Positions 25,864 through 34,858 are shown, numbered from the stretch's first letter. The stretch: DNA of 64,000 nt from Azospirillum oryzae (GCF_008364795.1 NZ_VTTM01000001.1:62001-126000); one strand, 5' to 3'. The notes: generated by a model from the letters alone, not told the origin. A program made the numbers and translations.

Positions 25864-27209
25864 TCCGCGCCCTCTGGTTCCTTCTGAAGGTCGCGGTGGT
25901 CATCGCCGCCGCGATCTGGCTCGCCGACCGTCCCGGCACCGTCAGCGTCCATTGGCTGGGCTATGCCGTCGAGGCGCCCTTCTGGGTCGCCCTGCTGGTC
26001 ACGATCGTGGCGCTGGGCATCGCGGCGTTGGGGTATCGCCTGATCCGCGGGCTGATCCGCACGCCGTATCGCATCCGCCGCCACAGCCGGGTCCGCCGCC
26101 GCGAACGCGGTTACCGCGCCCTGACCCAGGGCATGGTCGCCATCGCCGCCGGCGACGCGCAGACCGCGCGCAAGATGGCGCGCAAGGCCGACGGGCTGCT
26201 GAACGAGCCGCCGCTGACCATGCTGCTGTCGGCCCAGGCCGCCCAGCTGCAGGGCGACGAGCGCGCCGCCAGGGAGTATTTCACCGCCATGCTGGAGCGG
26301 CCGGAGACGGCCTTCCTCGGCATGCGCGGGCTGCTGACCCAGGCTATCAAGTCGGGTGACCGGGTGGAGGCGCTGACGCTGGCCCGCAAGGCGCGCGGGC
26401 TCCAGCCCAACACGCCCTGGCTGCTCGGCACGCTCTATGACCTGGAGGCGCAGGCCGGCGACTGGGCTGCCGCCGAAGGCACGCTGCAGCAGGCGATCCA
26501 GGCCGGGGCCATCCCGACCGACGAGGGCCGCCGCCACCGCGCCGTCCTGCTGCTGGAGCGCAGCTTCGAGGCGGAGCGCCGCGGCCGTGCCGACGCCGCC
26601 CTGTCGCACGCCCAGGCGGCGCACGACATGATGCCGGGCTTCGTCCCCGCCGCCGTCCGCCTGGCCCGCCTGCAGCTCGCCGCCGACCGGCTGAAGCCCG
26701 CCGCCAAGGTGGTGGAACGGGCGTGGCGTCAGTCGCCGCACCCGGAACTGGCCGACATCTACCGGACCATCGTGTCCAGCTATGACGCACTGACCCGCGT
26801 CCGGCTGTTCCAGAAGCTGGTGCGGCAGGCCCCGGACTCGACCGAATCGCACCTCGCCGTCGCCCGCGCCGCCATCGACGCCCAGCTGTGGGGCGAGGCG
26901 CGCCAGCACCTGAACCGCGCCATGGAGATCGGCCCGACCCGCCGCACCTACCGCCTGATGGCCGAGCTGGACCGCGGTGAGCGCCACGACGAGGACGCGG
27001 CGAAGGATTGGCTGGCCAAGGCCGCCAACGCGCCGGAGGATCCGGTGTGGACCTGCAGCTCCTGCGGGGCGGTCAGCCACAACTGGGGCGGCCTGTGCGG
27101 CCATTGCGGCGCCTTCGACACCCTGACCTGGAAGGCTCCGACGGTCGCCGTCCCGGTGATGGAACCGACCGACCTCCCCCCGGCGCTGGCCCGTCCGGCC
27201 ACGGCGTAG
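25860..27209 (+). CDS. hemY: HemY-like TPR membrane protein
   Basis: The 449-residue protein has two N-terminal membrane helices (residues ~5-22 and ~40-60), the HemY_N region WLADRPGTVSVHWLGY, and a periplasmic or cytoplasmic array of TPR-like helices. A C-terminal zinc ribbon (CSSCG ... CGHCG, residues ~398-420) follows. HemY here is the alphaproteobacterial/enterobacterial heme-operon protein of unclear biochemical role, not the Bacillus oxidase of the same name. The start overlaps the mic60 stop (ATGA). Confidence 0.9.
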   Translation: MIRALWFLLKVAVVIAAAIWLADRPGTVSVHWLGYAVEAPFWVALLVTIVALGIAALGYRLIRGLIRTPYRIRRHSRVRRRERGYRALTQGMVAIAAGDAQTARKMARKADGLLNEPPLTMLLSAQAAQLQGDERAAREYFTAMLERPETAFLGMRGLLTQAIKSGDRVEALTLARKARGLQPNTPWLLGTLYDLEAQAGDWAAAEGTLQQAIQAGAIPTDEGRRHRAVLLLERSFEAERRGRADAALSHAQAAHDMMPGFVPAAVRLARLQLAADRLKPAAKVVERAWRQSPHPELADIYRTIVSSYDALTRVRLFQKLVRQAPDSTESHLAVARAAIDAQLWGEARQHLNRAMEIGPTRRTYRLMAELDRGERHDEDAAKDWLAKAANAPEDPVWTCSSCGAVSHNWGGLCGHCGAFDTLTWKAPTVAVPVMEPTDLPPALARPATA

Positions 27210-27228
27210 GGGTGAAGTAAGGTTCAGA

Positions 27229-27270
27229 AAAAGCGCCTTTCCTTACCGGGAAGGGCGCTTTTTTCTTTTC
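27229..27270 (+). terminator. Intrinsic terminator of the heme operon
   Basis: AAGCGCCTTTCC (27231-27242) pairs with the arm at 27248-27260 with one G-U pair, followed by TTTTTTCTTTTC. This is the strongest intrinsic terminator in the window and ends hemCD-mic60-hemY. Confidence 0.9.
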
Positions 27271-27299
27271 GGGATGCTCGCGGCCTCCCCCATTCGACC

Positions 27300-27380
27300 G
27301 TCATTCCCGCGCAGGCGGGAATCCAGTCATCACAAGCGGCTTGGACCGGAAGCCTGGACCCCCGCCTCCGCGGGGATGAC
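27300..27380. repeat. Dispersed palindromic repeat (GTCAT...ATGAC type)
   Basis: Ends GTCAT and ATGAC enclose TTCCCGC-GCAG-GCGGGAA and CCCCGC-CTCC-GCGGGG hairpins in opposite orientation. This is the REP-like unit common in many proteobacterial genomes and is distinct from the elements at 6606 and elsewhere. It lies between hemY and the convergent beta-helix gene. Confidence 0.8.
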
Positions 27381-27412
27381 AGCCGGATGAGGCTCGCTCC
27401 GGCTTATTGTTC

Positions 27413-29365
27413 TTACCGCATCCCCTCCGGCCCGACGCGGTCGAGGGGCAGTTCCTTCATAGCCAGCAGCCGGTCCAGCAGGCGCCCCCCTGCCGGTGGG
27501 GCGGTGGCCCTGGCGGCATTGGCGATACCGGCGGGCGCCGCAACCGGCGCCGCATTTTCCAGCTGCGTGCGTTCGATCCGGTATTCGCCGCCGGACAGGC
27601 TGTTGACGACCTGCTCCTTCGGCGACGGGCCGGCCACCACGTTGCCGTCGGCGACGTTGCCGTGCATCAGTCCGTTCTTTCCGGCGCTGGGCACCCATTC
27701 CAGCCGCAGGAAGCGGTCCTTGCCGTCGTTCATCACCGTGATGTTGTCCGACACCCGGTTGTTGTCGCCGCCATGCAGGAAGATCGCCGCCATGCCGGTG
27801 TTCTCCAGCAGGTTGCCCTGTACCGTCACGCCGCTGGTCATGTCGTCCAGATAGATGCCGAACCCCTTGTAGCGGGCCAGCCAGCGCCCCTGCGCGTCGG
27901 TGGCGAGGCCGCCGGTGTCGCGGATGTCGTTGAAGCGGATGATGCTGCGGGTGTCGTTGCCGCTGCGGCCCAGCATCTCGATGGCGCCGGCGTCCGCGGT
28001 CTGGCGCGAGGTGTCGCGGATGCGGTTGAACTCGATGGTGTTGTCGCTGTTCACCGTCTGCGGATTCCAGTTCTTGATCGAGATGCCGTAACGGGCCGAC
28101 CGGCGGATGTCGTTGTGGGCGATCAGCGTGTTGCGGATGCCGGCCCCCATCACGCCGCCGCTGAAGAAGCGCACCTCGCCGATGTCGCTGATGCGGTTGG
28201 CGAGGATGCGGTTGTCGCTGCTCCCCGGCGCCAGCACCACGCCGGAGCGGCCGAGATGCTCCATCCGGTTGCCCGACACCTCGCTTCGGCCGGCGCCGTC
28301 CAGCATCACCGCGGTGCCGACCAGCAGGAAGCGGTTGTCGGCGATCCGCACACCGCTGCCGCCCTTCACCAGCACCGCGTTGCCGTCCCACGGCACGTCG
28401 GTGAAGGTCAGCCCCTGCACCGTCACGTTGCGCGCGTTGTCCAGCCGCAGCAGCGCCGGCTGCCGCGCCACCACCAGCTCCGCCCCGGCGCTGTTCAGCC
28501 CGGTCGGCGGCTTCACCAGCAGGCGCTTGGCCTTGGCGTCCCAGGCGAACTCACCCGGCCGCGTCAGAAAATCGGGATGGCCGAGCAGCCGCACGGTCGA
28601 GCCGTCGCGGTAAGGATACTGCCCGTCGCCGCCCAGGGTCAGCAGACCGTTCGGATCGGCCGACGCCACGCCCAGCAGGTCGTCGGACAGCCGTTCGCGG
28701 TCGAGCGCCTGCGCCCGCACCCCCGGCCCGGCCCAGCCGGCCTTCAGCACGCCGGCGGGAAGCCGCATCTGCCGCTTGCTCCCCTGGCTCTTGGGATCGG
28801 ACTGCACCGCCTTGGCCGGGAACCAGCCGCTGCGCGGGTCGCCGGGATTGAAGTCGCCGCTGCGCGCGGCGTCCAAGCGCAACCTTTCACCGGGGCCGCC
28901 GATCGAGACGTCCAGCCCCGGATCGCGCGCCAGCGGCGCCGACAGAAGGCCGTTCGCCAGTTGCGCCCCACCCACCGTCTCGCCGCCGGACAGCACCGGC
29001 TGCTCCCCCTCCACCGCGGTCAGCCGCAACCCCGGCAGCGAGCCGTCCACCACCAGCGGCGCCGTCAGCCGATAGGTCCCGCCATGCAGCCGCACGGTCG
29101 CCGGGCCGTTGCCCTTGGCGGCGGCCAGCGCACGGGCCGGGGTGGCGAAGGGACCGTCGCGCCCGTCCGCCGACGGCTGGGACAGGCGTCCCGACCAGCG
29201 GTCGTTGCCACTGGGAGACACATAGAAGGTCGTTTCGGCGGAACTGGTCTGTGCCGCCACCGCCGGCCCCCAACCGGCGGCGGCAAACAGAAATGCAGAT
29301 GTCAGCAAAATCCGAGGCAGGATTTGGGCCGCTCCACTCCGACGACGAGGCTGGGAACGGAACAT
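27413..29365 (-). CDS. Secreted right-handed beta-helix protein
   Basis: The 650-residue protein has a signal peptide (hydrophobic core ILLTSAFLFAAAGW, cut after AVAAQ). The opening FYVSPSGNDRWSGRLSQPSADGRDGPFATPARALAAA is typical of polysaccharide-active beta-helix proteins. Many parallel beta-helix turns follow (NxIxxNxIxD patterns such as NRILANRISDIGEV). A lyase or epimerase acting on exopolysaccharide is plausible given the divergent Wzy-like polymerase and glycosyltransferase. No catalytic residues could be assigned. GGAGGAGG before 29365 fixes the start. Confidence 0.8.
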   Translation of the reverse strand: MFRSQPRRRSGAAQILPRILLTSAFLFAAAGWGPAVAAQTSSAETTFYVSPSGNDRWSGRLSQPSADGRDGPFATPARALAAAKGNGPATVRLHGGTYRLTAPLVVDGSLPGLRLTAVEGEQPVLSGGETVGGAQLANGLLSAPLARDPGLDVSIGGPGERLRLDAARSGDFNPGDPRSGWFPAKAVQSDPKSQGSKRQMRLPAGVLKAGWAGPGVRAQALDRERLSDDLLGVASADPNGLLTLGGDGQYPYRDGSTVRLLGHPDFLTRPGEFAWDAKAKRLLVKPPTGLNSAGAELVVARQPALLRLDNARNVTVQGLTFTDVPWDGNAVLVKGGSGVRIADNRFLLVGTAVMLDGAGRSEVSGNRMEHLGRSGVVLAPGSSDNRILANRISDIGEVRFFSGGVMGAGIRNTLIAHNDIRRSARYGISIKNWNPQTVNSDNTIEFNRIRDTSRQTADAGAIEMLGRSGNDTRSIIRFNDIRDTGGLATDAQGRWLARYKGFGIYLDDMTSGVTVQGNLLENTGMAAIFLHGGDNNRVSDNITVMNDGKDRFLRLEWVPSAGKNGLMHGNVADGNVVAGPSPKEQVVNSLSGGEYRIERTQLENAAPVAAPAGIANAARATAPPAGGRLLDRLLAMKELPLDRVGPEGMR

Positions 29366-29613
29366 GGGAGAACCTCCTCCAAAACAACGGCGAAGCCGCC
29401 GAAGGAGGGAGACTGACCCAGCCCCGCCGCACCGGCAAAAGCGCGAAGGGGGTGTGCGGGTGCGAAGGGGCCACGCCCTCTGCACCCCTGCCGGACCGGG
29501 ACGGGGCGTATAGGCTGACTTTTCATCCTAGCCTGACCGGCCGGTCGTACCCGCTTGCCCGCGGGCCGCGCGCCCCGTTCAGGCGCAGCCTAATTACCGG
29601 GGACTGTTTGCCG

Positions 29614-31038
29614 ATGATCGAAATGGCGCTGATCGCGCAGGTCCTGGTGCTGGTGCTGGTAACCGTGGTGTTCCTCAGCTCCGGCAGCGCATCGATGTTC
29701 CATCCGCTGACGCTGTACCTGATCTTCCACGCCCTGGTCTTCGTCATGCGGCCGATCCTGGTCCACACCCAGAATTTCGACGATGTCTGGCTGTTCATGG
29801 GCTTCTGGCCGAACGAGCAGCAGTTCGTCATGACGCTGGTGGTCAGTTCGGTGGGGCTGATCGCCTTCGCCGCCGCCTGCATGTGGGCCGGTCTGGTCAA
29901 GCCGGACTGGACCCCGAACGGCGAGCCGGCGCCGGCCTTCTCCTTCGACCGCGTCGACATCGTGGCCTTCCTGACCACCGCGCTGCTGCTGGGTCCGCTC
30001 GCCATCTATTCGGCGATCCAGCGTCAGGCCGGCGCCAGCTTCGACGGCACCGGCGACGTGCAGATGGAGCGCGATCCGCTGACCGGCCAGCCGATCTACA
30101 CCAACACCACCGGCTACATCGCCGAAGCCCATTCGATGGGCCTGCCGCTGACGCTGGGGCTGATCTGGGTCTGCCGCTTCCACCCGCTGTCCTTCATCCC
30201 CTTCGCCGGCTTCGTCGCCTACCGCGCCTATCTGGGCTGGGGACGCTGGGCGATCATCATGGGCATCCTGGGGCTGGTGCTGCTGCTGCTGTACCGCACC
30301 CGCACGCGCTGGTTCCGGCTGTGGCATGTGCTGGCCGCGATCCCTGTGATGGGCCTGTTCACCGTGCTGGGCAACAACCGCGACGCCTTCCGCGACGTGC
30401 TGGCCGGCGACGCCCCGGTTTCCGTCCTGCTGCACTTCAACGGCGGCAGCGGCAGCGGCCGGGCGCTCGACGCGCTGGCCGGCCAGGATCTGGCGAATTT
30501 CGACTTCCTCGCCTATATCCTGTGGGTGGTGCCGAAACAGTCGGGCACCTACACCTGGTTCACCCAGTACCTGCAGCTGTTCACCGAACCGATCCCGCGC
30601 CTGCTGTGGCCGGGAAAGCCGGTCGGCGCGCCGGTGAAGTGGGTGGACCTGAACGACTACGGGGTCTTCTACAACCTGACCACCTCGCTGCCCGGCGACG
30701 GCTGGATGAGCGCCGGCTGGATCGGCATGATCGTCACCATGGTGGTGGTCGGCCTGATCCTGGGCCGCATGCACAGCTGGTTCTGGACCAGCGGCTTCCG
30801 CAACCGCTACGCCGTGCTGTTCTATTGCGCCTTCCTGCCGCTGTGCCTGCAGTGGTTCCGCGACGGCAACATCACCATCGTGAAGTTCGGCTTCTTCTCG
30901 CTGCTGCCGATCCTGCTGTGGATCGGGCTGACCCGCGCGCTGCGCGCCTGGGGGATCCTGGAGGACGACCCGATGCGCCCGGTGGTGGCGCCACCCAATC
31001 TTGTCCGGCCCAATCTCGTCAGAAGGGAGCCGTCATGA
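29614..31038 (+). CDS. Wzy-like polysaccharide polymerase (membrane protein)
   Basis: The 474-residue integral membrane protein has about ten hydrophobic segments. A large loop before the last helices contains GTYTWFTQYLQLFTEPIPRLLWPGKP and SLPGDGWMSAGWIGM, typical of O-antigen/oligosaccharide polymerases. It should join repeat units in the periplasm. It is coupled to the next gene, a glycosyltransferase (start overlaps this stop), and divergent from a secreted beta-helix protein. That suggests a small exopolysaccharide unit. TTG 29608 is an alternative start. Confidence 0.75.
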   Translation: MIEMALIAQVLVLVLVTVVFLSSGSASMFHPLTLYLIFHALVFVMRPILVHTQNFDDVWLFMGFWPNEQQFVMTLVVSSVGLIAFAAACMWAGLVKPDWTPNGEPAPAFSFDRVDIVAFLTTALLLGPLAIYSAIQRQAGASFDGTGDVQMERDPLTGQPIYTNTTGYIAEAHSMGLPLTLGLIWVCRFHPLSFIPFAGFVAYRAYLGWGRWAIIMGILGLVLLLLYRTRTRWFRLWHVLAAIPVMGLFTVLGNNRDAFRDVLAGDAPVSVLLHFNGGSGSGRALDALAGQDLANFDFLAYILWVVPKQSGTYTWFTQYLQLFTEPIPRLLWPGKPVGAPVKWVDLNDYGVFYNLTTSLPGDGWMSAGWIGMIVTMVVVGLILGRMHSWFWTSGFRNRYAVLFYCAFLPLCLQWFRDGNITIVKFGFFSLLPILLWIGLTRALRAWGILEDDPMRPVVAPPNLVRPNLVRREPS

Positions 31039-31997
31039 CGCTGACCGTCAGCGCCGTCATCGCCACCTACAACCGTGGGCCGGAGCTGCGCATCGCGCTG
31101 ACCCGGCTGATGGGCCAGACCACCCCGCCGATGGAGATCATCGTCATCGACGACGGCTCCAGCGACGGCACCGGCGCCATGATGCGGGCGGAGTTTCCGA
31201 CCGTCCGCTATGTCCGCCAGCCGCACAATGGCGGGCTGATCCTCGCCCGCAACTTCGGCTTCGTGAACACCACCGGCGACTGCATCCTGTCGGTCGACGA
31301 CGACAGCTGGTTCGAGGATCCCGACGGGCTGGCTCGCTGCGTCGCCTATCTGGAGGAGAACCCGGAAGTCGCCGCCGTCGCCTGCAACATCGAGACGCGC
31401 GACGGGCTGGTCTATTTCCCCAAGGGCGCCGCCCCCTTCGACGTGCCGTGGTATGTCGGCTGCGGTCATCTGCTGCGGCGCAGCGCCGTCGAGCAGGTCG
31501 GACTCTACATGCCGGAACTCTACCGCCAGGGGGAGGAGAAGGACCGCTGCCTGCGGCTGGTCGGCGCCGGCTATCGCGTCGTGGCATTGCCCGACATCAT
31601 GGTCTACCACGACAAGAGCGAGAAGGGCCGCAAGCCGGGGATGGAGCGCTTCTACAACCACCGCAACGACCTGATCCGCGAGGTGGCTCGCTGCCCGTCC
31701 TCGCTGATGGCGTGGCGGCTGGCGCGCAGTTGGGCCGGCAACAGCTGGAAGAACCTGCGCCACGGCCCGCGGACGACCGACCTGAAGGTGCTGCTCGCCC
31801 TGCCGCAGATCCTGCGCATCGGGCTGAAGCACCGGGCGCCGGTGAGCGCCGAGGCCTACCGCCGCTGGCTGCATCTGGCGAAGACGGCGGCCCCGGCCAG
31901 CGCGCCTCCTGAAAGAAAGCCGGCGGAGAAGCCCGTCAGCCGGGCTGCATCCCGCCCAGTTGCAGCAGAACGGCCCAGCCCAGCACGATCAGATTGA
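31035..31997 (+). CDS. Family 2 glycosyltransferase
   Basis: The 320-residue GT-A enzyme has AVIATYNRGPELRIAL, the nucleotide-binding VIDDGSSDGT, and the metal-binding DDD in LSVDDDSWFED. It also has the acceptor-side YRQGEEKDRCLRL motif, with the ED-like pair replaced by EK-D. A cytoplasmic C-terminal Pro/Ala/Lys tail follows. It overlaps the upstream polymerase stop. Its 3' end overlaps the convergent MAPEG gene by 62 nt, so the Ala/Pro tail is read on both strands. Confidence 0.9.
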   Translation: MTLTVSAVIATYNRGPELRIALTRLMGQTTPPMEIIVIDDGSSDGTGAMMRAEFPTVRYVRQPHNGGLILARNFGFVNTTGDCILSVDDDSWFEDPDGLARCVAYLEENPEVAAVACNIETRDGLVYFPKGAAPFDVPWYVGCGHLLRRSAVEQVGLYMPELYRQGEEKDRCLRLVGAGYRVVALPDIMVYHDKSEKGRKPGMERFYNHRNDLIREVARCPSSLMAWRLARSWAGNSWKNLRHGPRTTDLKVLLALPQILRIGLKHRAPVSAEAYRRWLHLAKTAAPASAPPERKPAEKPVSRAASRPVAAERPSPARSD

Positions 31998-32502
31998 CGG
32001 TCAGCGTCATCGCCATGCCCGGCGCGCGGGCGAAGGGATGCACCAGATAGCCCGCCCAGAACAGCAGCCGGCCCAGCACGAACAGCCCGGTTGCCACCGC
32101 CGCCGCCCCCAGCGAGGGCTGCGGCAGGGTGGCGACCAGGGCGGCCAGCGCCGGCACGAAGATGACGGACTGCTCCACGCTGTTGGCCAGCACCCGCTGG
32201 CAGACGCGCTGGCCGCGCGATTCGGGGTCCTCGATGGGATTGAAGGCCTGGGTACGGCCACGCATCGCCATCACCCCGACGACCATGCCGAACAGGACCA
32301 GCGCCGGCCAGACGACCAGCCGCGCCCACAACGCCATCCGCGCGCCCGGCGCGTTGATGCCCATCGGCGGCGCCACCAGCGACAGCAGCAGGACGAACAG
32401 AAGCACCGTCACCACCGCCGACGCACCGTTCAGCATCAGGGCACGGAGCACCAGGGATTTGCGCCGGCGTGGGGCGCTTTGGCGAAGACTGGTATCGGAC
32501 AT
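31936..32502 (-). CDS. MAPEG-family membrane protein
   Basis: The 188-residue protein has four hydrophobic segments and MAPEG features: RGQRVCQRVLANSVEQSVIFVPALAAL and GRLLFWAGYLVHPFARAPGMAMTL. Bacterial MAPEG proteins are glutathione- or lipid-linked membrane enzymes; the substrate is unknown. The start at 32502 (MSDTSLRQ) is chosen over the open frame to 32619 because family similarity begins there. An FNR/FixK-like box lies about 105 nt upstream. Confidence 0.85.
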   Translation of the reverse strand: MSDTSLRQSAPRRRKSLVLRALMLNGASAVVTVLLFVLLLSLVAPPMGINAPGARMALWARLVVWPALVLFGMVVGVMAMRGRTQAFNPIEDPESRGQRVCQRVLANSVEQSVIFVPALAALVATLPQPSLGAAAVATGLFVLGRLLFWAGYLVHPFARAPGMAMTLTVNLIVLGWAVLLQLGGMQPG

Positions 32503-32605
32503 CTGGTCGGGGCTCCGTCGAAGGCCGGGGATTCGACAAAGGCACGATCGCTTCCCATCTGGAAAAGACCGCACCCTGTTCCTTCGACCAATAACGGCCC
32601 GGCTC

Positions 32606-32619
32606 GTGATTTGGATCAA
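32606..32619. promoter_or_regulatory. FNR/FixK-like box
   Basis: GTGATTTGGATCAA matches TTGAT-N4-ATCAA at 9 of 10 fixed positions. It sits in the 268-nt gap between the MAPEG start and the 42-residue membrane ORF and could serve either. Confidence 0.45.
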
Positions 32620-32677
32620 GGCCCGGGCGACGCGGAGGGTGTCCCATGACGCTATGTACTGGGGGCTGCCCCGATGG

Positions 32678-32702
32678 GAGAGATGTTGTCAGTCTCTCTT
32701 TT
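32678..32702 (+). terminator. Small hairpin with T-run
   Basis: GAGAGA (32678-32683) pairs with TCTCTC (32693-32698) over a 9-nt loop, followed by TTTT. It lies about 70 nt before the small membrane ORF at 32771. It could be an attenuator or end a short transcript. Confidence 0.35.
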
Positions 32703-32770
32703 CGCTACCATGTTCTAACCATCTGCTTCACCATGTGGGTGAACGCGGGGATCTCGATGGTGGAGGGCCT

Positions 32771-32899
32771 ATGATGGATCTCGTTCTGCTCGGTGGTGCG
32801 GTGGCGACGGCTGCGGCGTTGGCCGGTCTGATCGCCACGATGCCCACTCCCAAACCGATTCCGATCCGCGTCCGCGACCGGCGCCGCCAGCGGCGTTGA
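32771..32899 (+). CDS. Putative 42-residue membrane protein
   Basis: The predicted peptide has one hydrophobic helix (LVLLGGAVATAAALAGLIA) and a strongly basic tail rich in Arg. GGAGG just upstream of the ATG at 32771 supports translation, although spacing is short (4 nt). It resembles small membrane subunits only in layout; no family is recognised. It lies downstream of an FNR-like box and a T-run hairpin. Confidence 0.45.
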   Translation: MMDLVLLGGAVATAAALAGLIATMPTPKPIPIRVRDRRRQRR

Positions 32900-32979
32900 C
32901 GACACCGGCCCCCGGCCTTTCCGGTCGGGGATCAGCGGTTCGGCTTGTCGAAGGCAGCGGCGATCATTGCCGAAGGCAA

Positions 32980-33381
32980 TCAGCGATCCAGATCGCGGAT
33001 CGCGCGGTTCAGTTCGAATTCCTTGGAGGCGACGTAGGCCTCCATTCCGACGATCCGCTTCTCCATGTCGCGGAAGCGCTGGGTCAGACCGGCGAGCGTC
33101 CGGTCGGGCTTGGTTGACACCGTCCGCCAGAAGGCCTCCTCCTCGGCATCGCGATACAGCTGCGCCGGACGCACCGGCAGCACCATCAGCGCGATGACAT
33201 AGGCGATCACCAGCGGCACCGAAAAGAAGAACAGGGCGAACAGCATCGCCAGCCGGACGACGGCCGGCTGCACGCCGAAGTAATCGGCAACACCCGTGCA
33301 TACCCCGCCCAGCACCCCGCGCTGCGGATCGCGATAGAGCCGGTGCGGATTCGGCGAGTCGTAGGGGGACGCGCGGTCCAT
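32980..33381 (-). CDS. pspC: Phage shock protein PspC
   Basis: The 133-residue protein starts with a PspC domain: LYRDPQRGVLGGVCTGVADYFGVQPAVVRLAMLF, then the hydrophobic FFFSVPLVIAYVIALMVLP. A C-terminal coiled coil follows. PspC is an inner-membrane sensor that releases PspA from PspF under stress. It is the last gene of the psp operon and is separated from pspB by repeat copy C. Confidence 0.93.
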   Translation of the reverse strand: MDRASPYDSPNPHRLYRDPQRGVLGGVCTGVADYFGVQPAVVRLAMLFALFFFSVPLVIAYVIALMVLPVRPAQLYRDAEEEAFWRTVSTKPDRTLAGLTQRFRDMEKRIVGMEAYVASKEFELNRAIRDLDR

Positions 33382-33435
33382 GGCGGGCTCGGTCCTTTCG
33401 TTGAGTTTCGGGTTGGGAGGGAGGTTCTGCAGCGG

Positions 33436-33562
33436 TTGCCCCCTCCCCATCCCTCCCCCGCCTCTGGCGGTGGAGGGGGCAGGATGCTTGGCGGCGTCAC
33501 GTCACTGCCAAAGCGGCGGCAGTCCCCTCTCCCGCAAAGCGGGGGAGGGTTAGGGAGGGGGC
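33436..33562. repeat. REPIN-like palindromic element, copy C
   Basis: It shares TTGCCCCCTCCC ends, the central GCGGCGGCAGTCCCCTCT, and the right hairpin CCTCTCCCGC-AAA-GCGGGGGAGG. The left hairpin is altered (CCTCTGGCGG) and the middle carries a ~25-nt extra segment. It lies inside the psp operon between pspB and pspC. Confidence 0.85.
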
Positions 33563-33586
33563 ATTCGAAGCCGACACCTCATCCCC

Positions 33587-33814
33587 TCACACCTTGTCGC
33601 GCCAGTTCGGCGCCTCGGCATCGAGCACGCGCTCCAGCGAGTGGACGCGGGCCTCCAGCCGGTTGGAGATCTCCCACAATTCGGCCAGAAGCCGTTCGTC
33701 CTGCGCGGTGAGCCCGCGCTGGGAGCGCCATTTGGTGATGTAGTGGAAGACGATCCAGACCGGCGCCACCACCACCATGAACAGCACCGCGAGGACGAAA
33801 CCCAGGAACCCCAT
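33587..33814 (-). CDS. pspB: Phage shock protein PspB
   Basis: The 75-residue protein has one N-terminal membrane helix (FVLAVLFMVVVAPVWIVFHYI) followed by KWRSQRGLTAQDERLLAELW, the PspB signature, and a short leucine-zipper helix. It acts with PspC at the inner membrane to sense envelope stress. It lies between pspA and pspC in the operon. Confidence 0.92.
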   Translation of the reverse strand: MGFLGFVLAVLFMVVVAPVWIVFHYITKWRSQRGLTAQDERLLAELWEISNRLEARVHSLERVLDAEAPNWRDKV

Positions 33815-33888
33815 GGTCGTCGGGCCTTCTTATTGTCGTGAGAAGAGCGGGCGGGGCGTCACCGCCCCACCCCGGCACCAAGCCACGG

Positions 33889-34560
33889 TCAGCCGTTGCG
33901 GCGGGCGGCGATGCGGGCCTTCAGCGCGGCCAGATCCTCCTCGACCTTGTGAGTCGCCTCAAGCTCGGCGATCTCCTCGGTCAGGCTCTTGGTGCGGCCG
34001 ACGTCATAGGCCTCGACCCGGCCCTCCATCTCGTCCAGGTTGCGTTCGACCTGCTCGAAGCGCGACAGGGCGTCGTTGATGCGCTCGTCATGCAGGACGG
34101 TGCGGACCTTGACCCGGTTGCTGGCCGTCTGGGTGCGGGCGACCAGCGCCTTCTCGCGGGTCTTGGCGTCGGTCAGCTTGGCCTGCAGGCGGCCGATGTC
34201 CTCGTTGGCCTTGGACAGCGCGGCTTCGACCTGCACCAGTTGCTCGGCCAGCGCGTCGGCCTGCTCGGCGACCTTGGACTTCGCCATCAGGGCGCCCTTG
34301 GCCAGATCCTCGCGGTCGCGGGTCAGCGCCACCTCGGCCTTGCGGTCCCACTCGTCGCGCTCGCGGTGGAGATCGGCGACGCGGCGTTCGATCTCCTTCT
34401 TCTCCGCGATGATCTTGACGGTGGAGGAGCGCACCTCGACCAGCGTGTCTTCCATCTCCTGGATGATCAGGCGGATCAGCTTCTCCGGCTCCTCGGCGCG
34501 GTCGAGCAGGGAGTTCAGGTTCGACTGCACGATGTCGGTCAGGCGCGAAAAGATGCTCAT
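33889..34560 (-). CDS. pspA: Phage shock protein PspA
   Basis: The 223-residue ESCRT-III-like protein is almost wholly coiled coil. It starts with the amphipathic MSIFSRLTDIVQSNLNSLLD and the family motif EEPEKLIRLIIQEMEDTLVEVR. It binds stressed membranes and inhibits PspF when free. It is the second gene after the sigma-54 promoter. Confidence 0.96.
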   Translation of the reverse strand: MSIFSRLTDIVQSNLNSLLDRAEEPEKLIRLIIQEMEDTLVEVRSSTVKIIAEKKEIERRVADLHRERDEWDRKAEVALTRDREDLAKGALMAKSKVAEQADALAEQLVQVEAALSKANEDIGRLQAKLTDAKTREKALVARTQTASNRVKVRTVLHDERINDALSRFEQVERNLDEMEGRVEAYDVGRTKSLTEEIAELEATHKVEEDLAALKARIAARRNG

Positions 34561-34577
34561 GGTGGATGTCCCGTGAA

Positions 34578-34742
34578 TCAGCCGAGGATGGCGCCGGCGA
34601 CGATGCCGGCGAAGAAGAACAGCCAGCTTTCCGACGGCCGCGTGGCGAGATAGTTGCGCACGCGCCGCATCGTCGGGCGCGCTTGCGCGGTGTTGAAGCG
34701 GTCACCGCCATAGCGGCGGCGGAAATCGCTGAAGTCGCTCAT
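34578..34742 (-). CDS. Small membrane protein, first gene of the psp operon
   Basis: A 54-residue protein with an Arg-rich N-terminal half and a C-terminal membrane helix (WLFFFAGIVAGAILG). AAGGAGG six nt upstream of the ATG at 34742 is an excellent ribosome site, and the gene lies directly after the sigma-54 promoter and before pspA. It is not PspB, PspC or PspD by sequence that I recognise. Its place suggests a role in the phage-shock response. Confidence 0.75.
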   Translation of the reverse strand: MSDFSDFRRRYGGDRFNTAQARPTMRRVRNYLATRPSESWLFFFAGIVAGAILG

Positions 34743-34772
34743 TGATGACCTCCTTGCCATGACACCGGTATC

Positions 34773-34787
34773 GCAACCGCCGTGCCA
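34773..34787 (-). promoter_or_regulatory. Sigma-54 promoter of the psp operon
   Basis: On the minus strand TGGCAC (34787-34782), 5 nt, then TTGC (34776-34773) match the -24/-12 consensus exactly. Transcription would start near 34761, just before the small membrane gene. PspF, encoded divergently, is the expected activator. Confidence 0.85.
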
Positions 34788-34858
34788 ATTCCGGCGGATC
34801 GGCGCCAAGCCGTTGGGAAGCCTGGACTTGCCAAGCTTACGCCCGTGCATGCCCCGGA

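Noticed and set aside
27300-27380. Reading the GTCAT-type repeat as part of the REPIN-like family
   Set aside because: The hairpin sequences and ends differ completely; it is the common proteobacterial GTCATTCCCGC type.
32040-32260. Possible extra gene opposite the MAPEG gene
   Set aside because: The frames show only low-complexity translations; the MAPEG membrane pattern explains the sequence.
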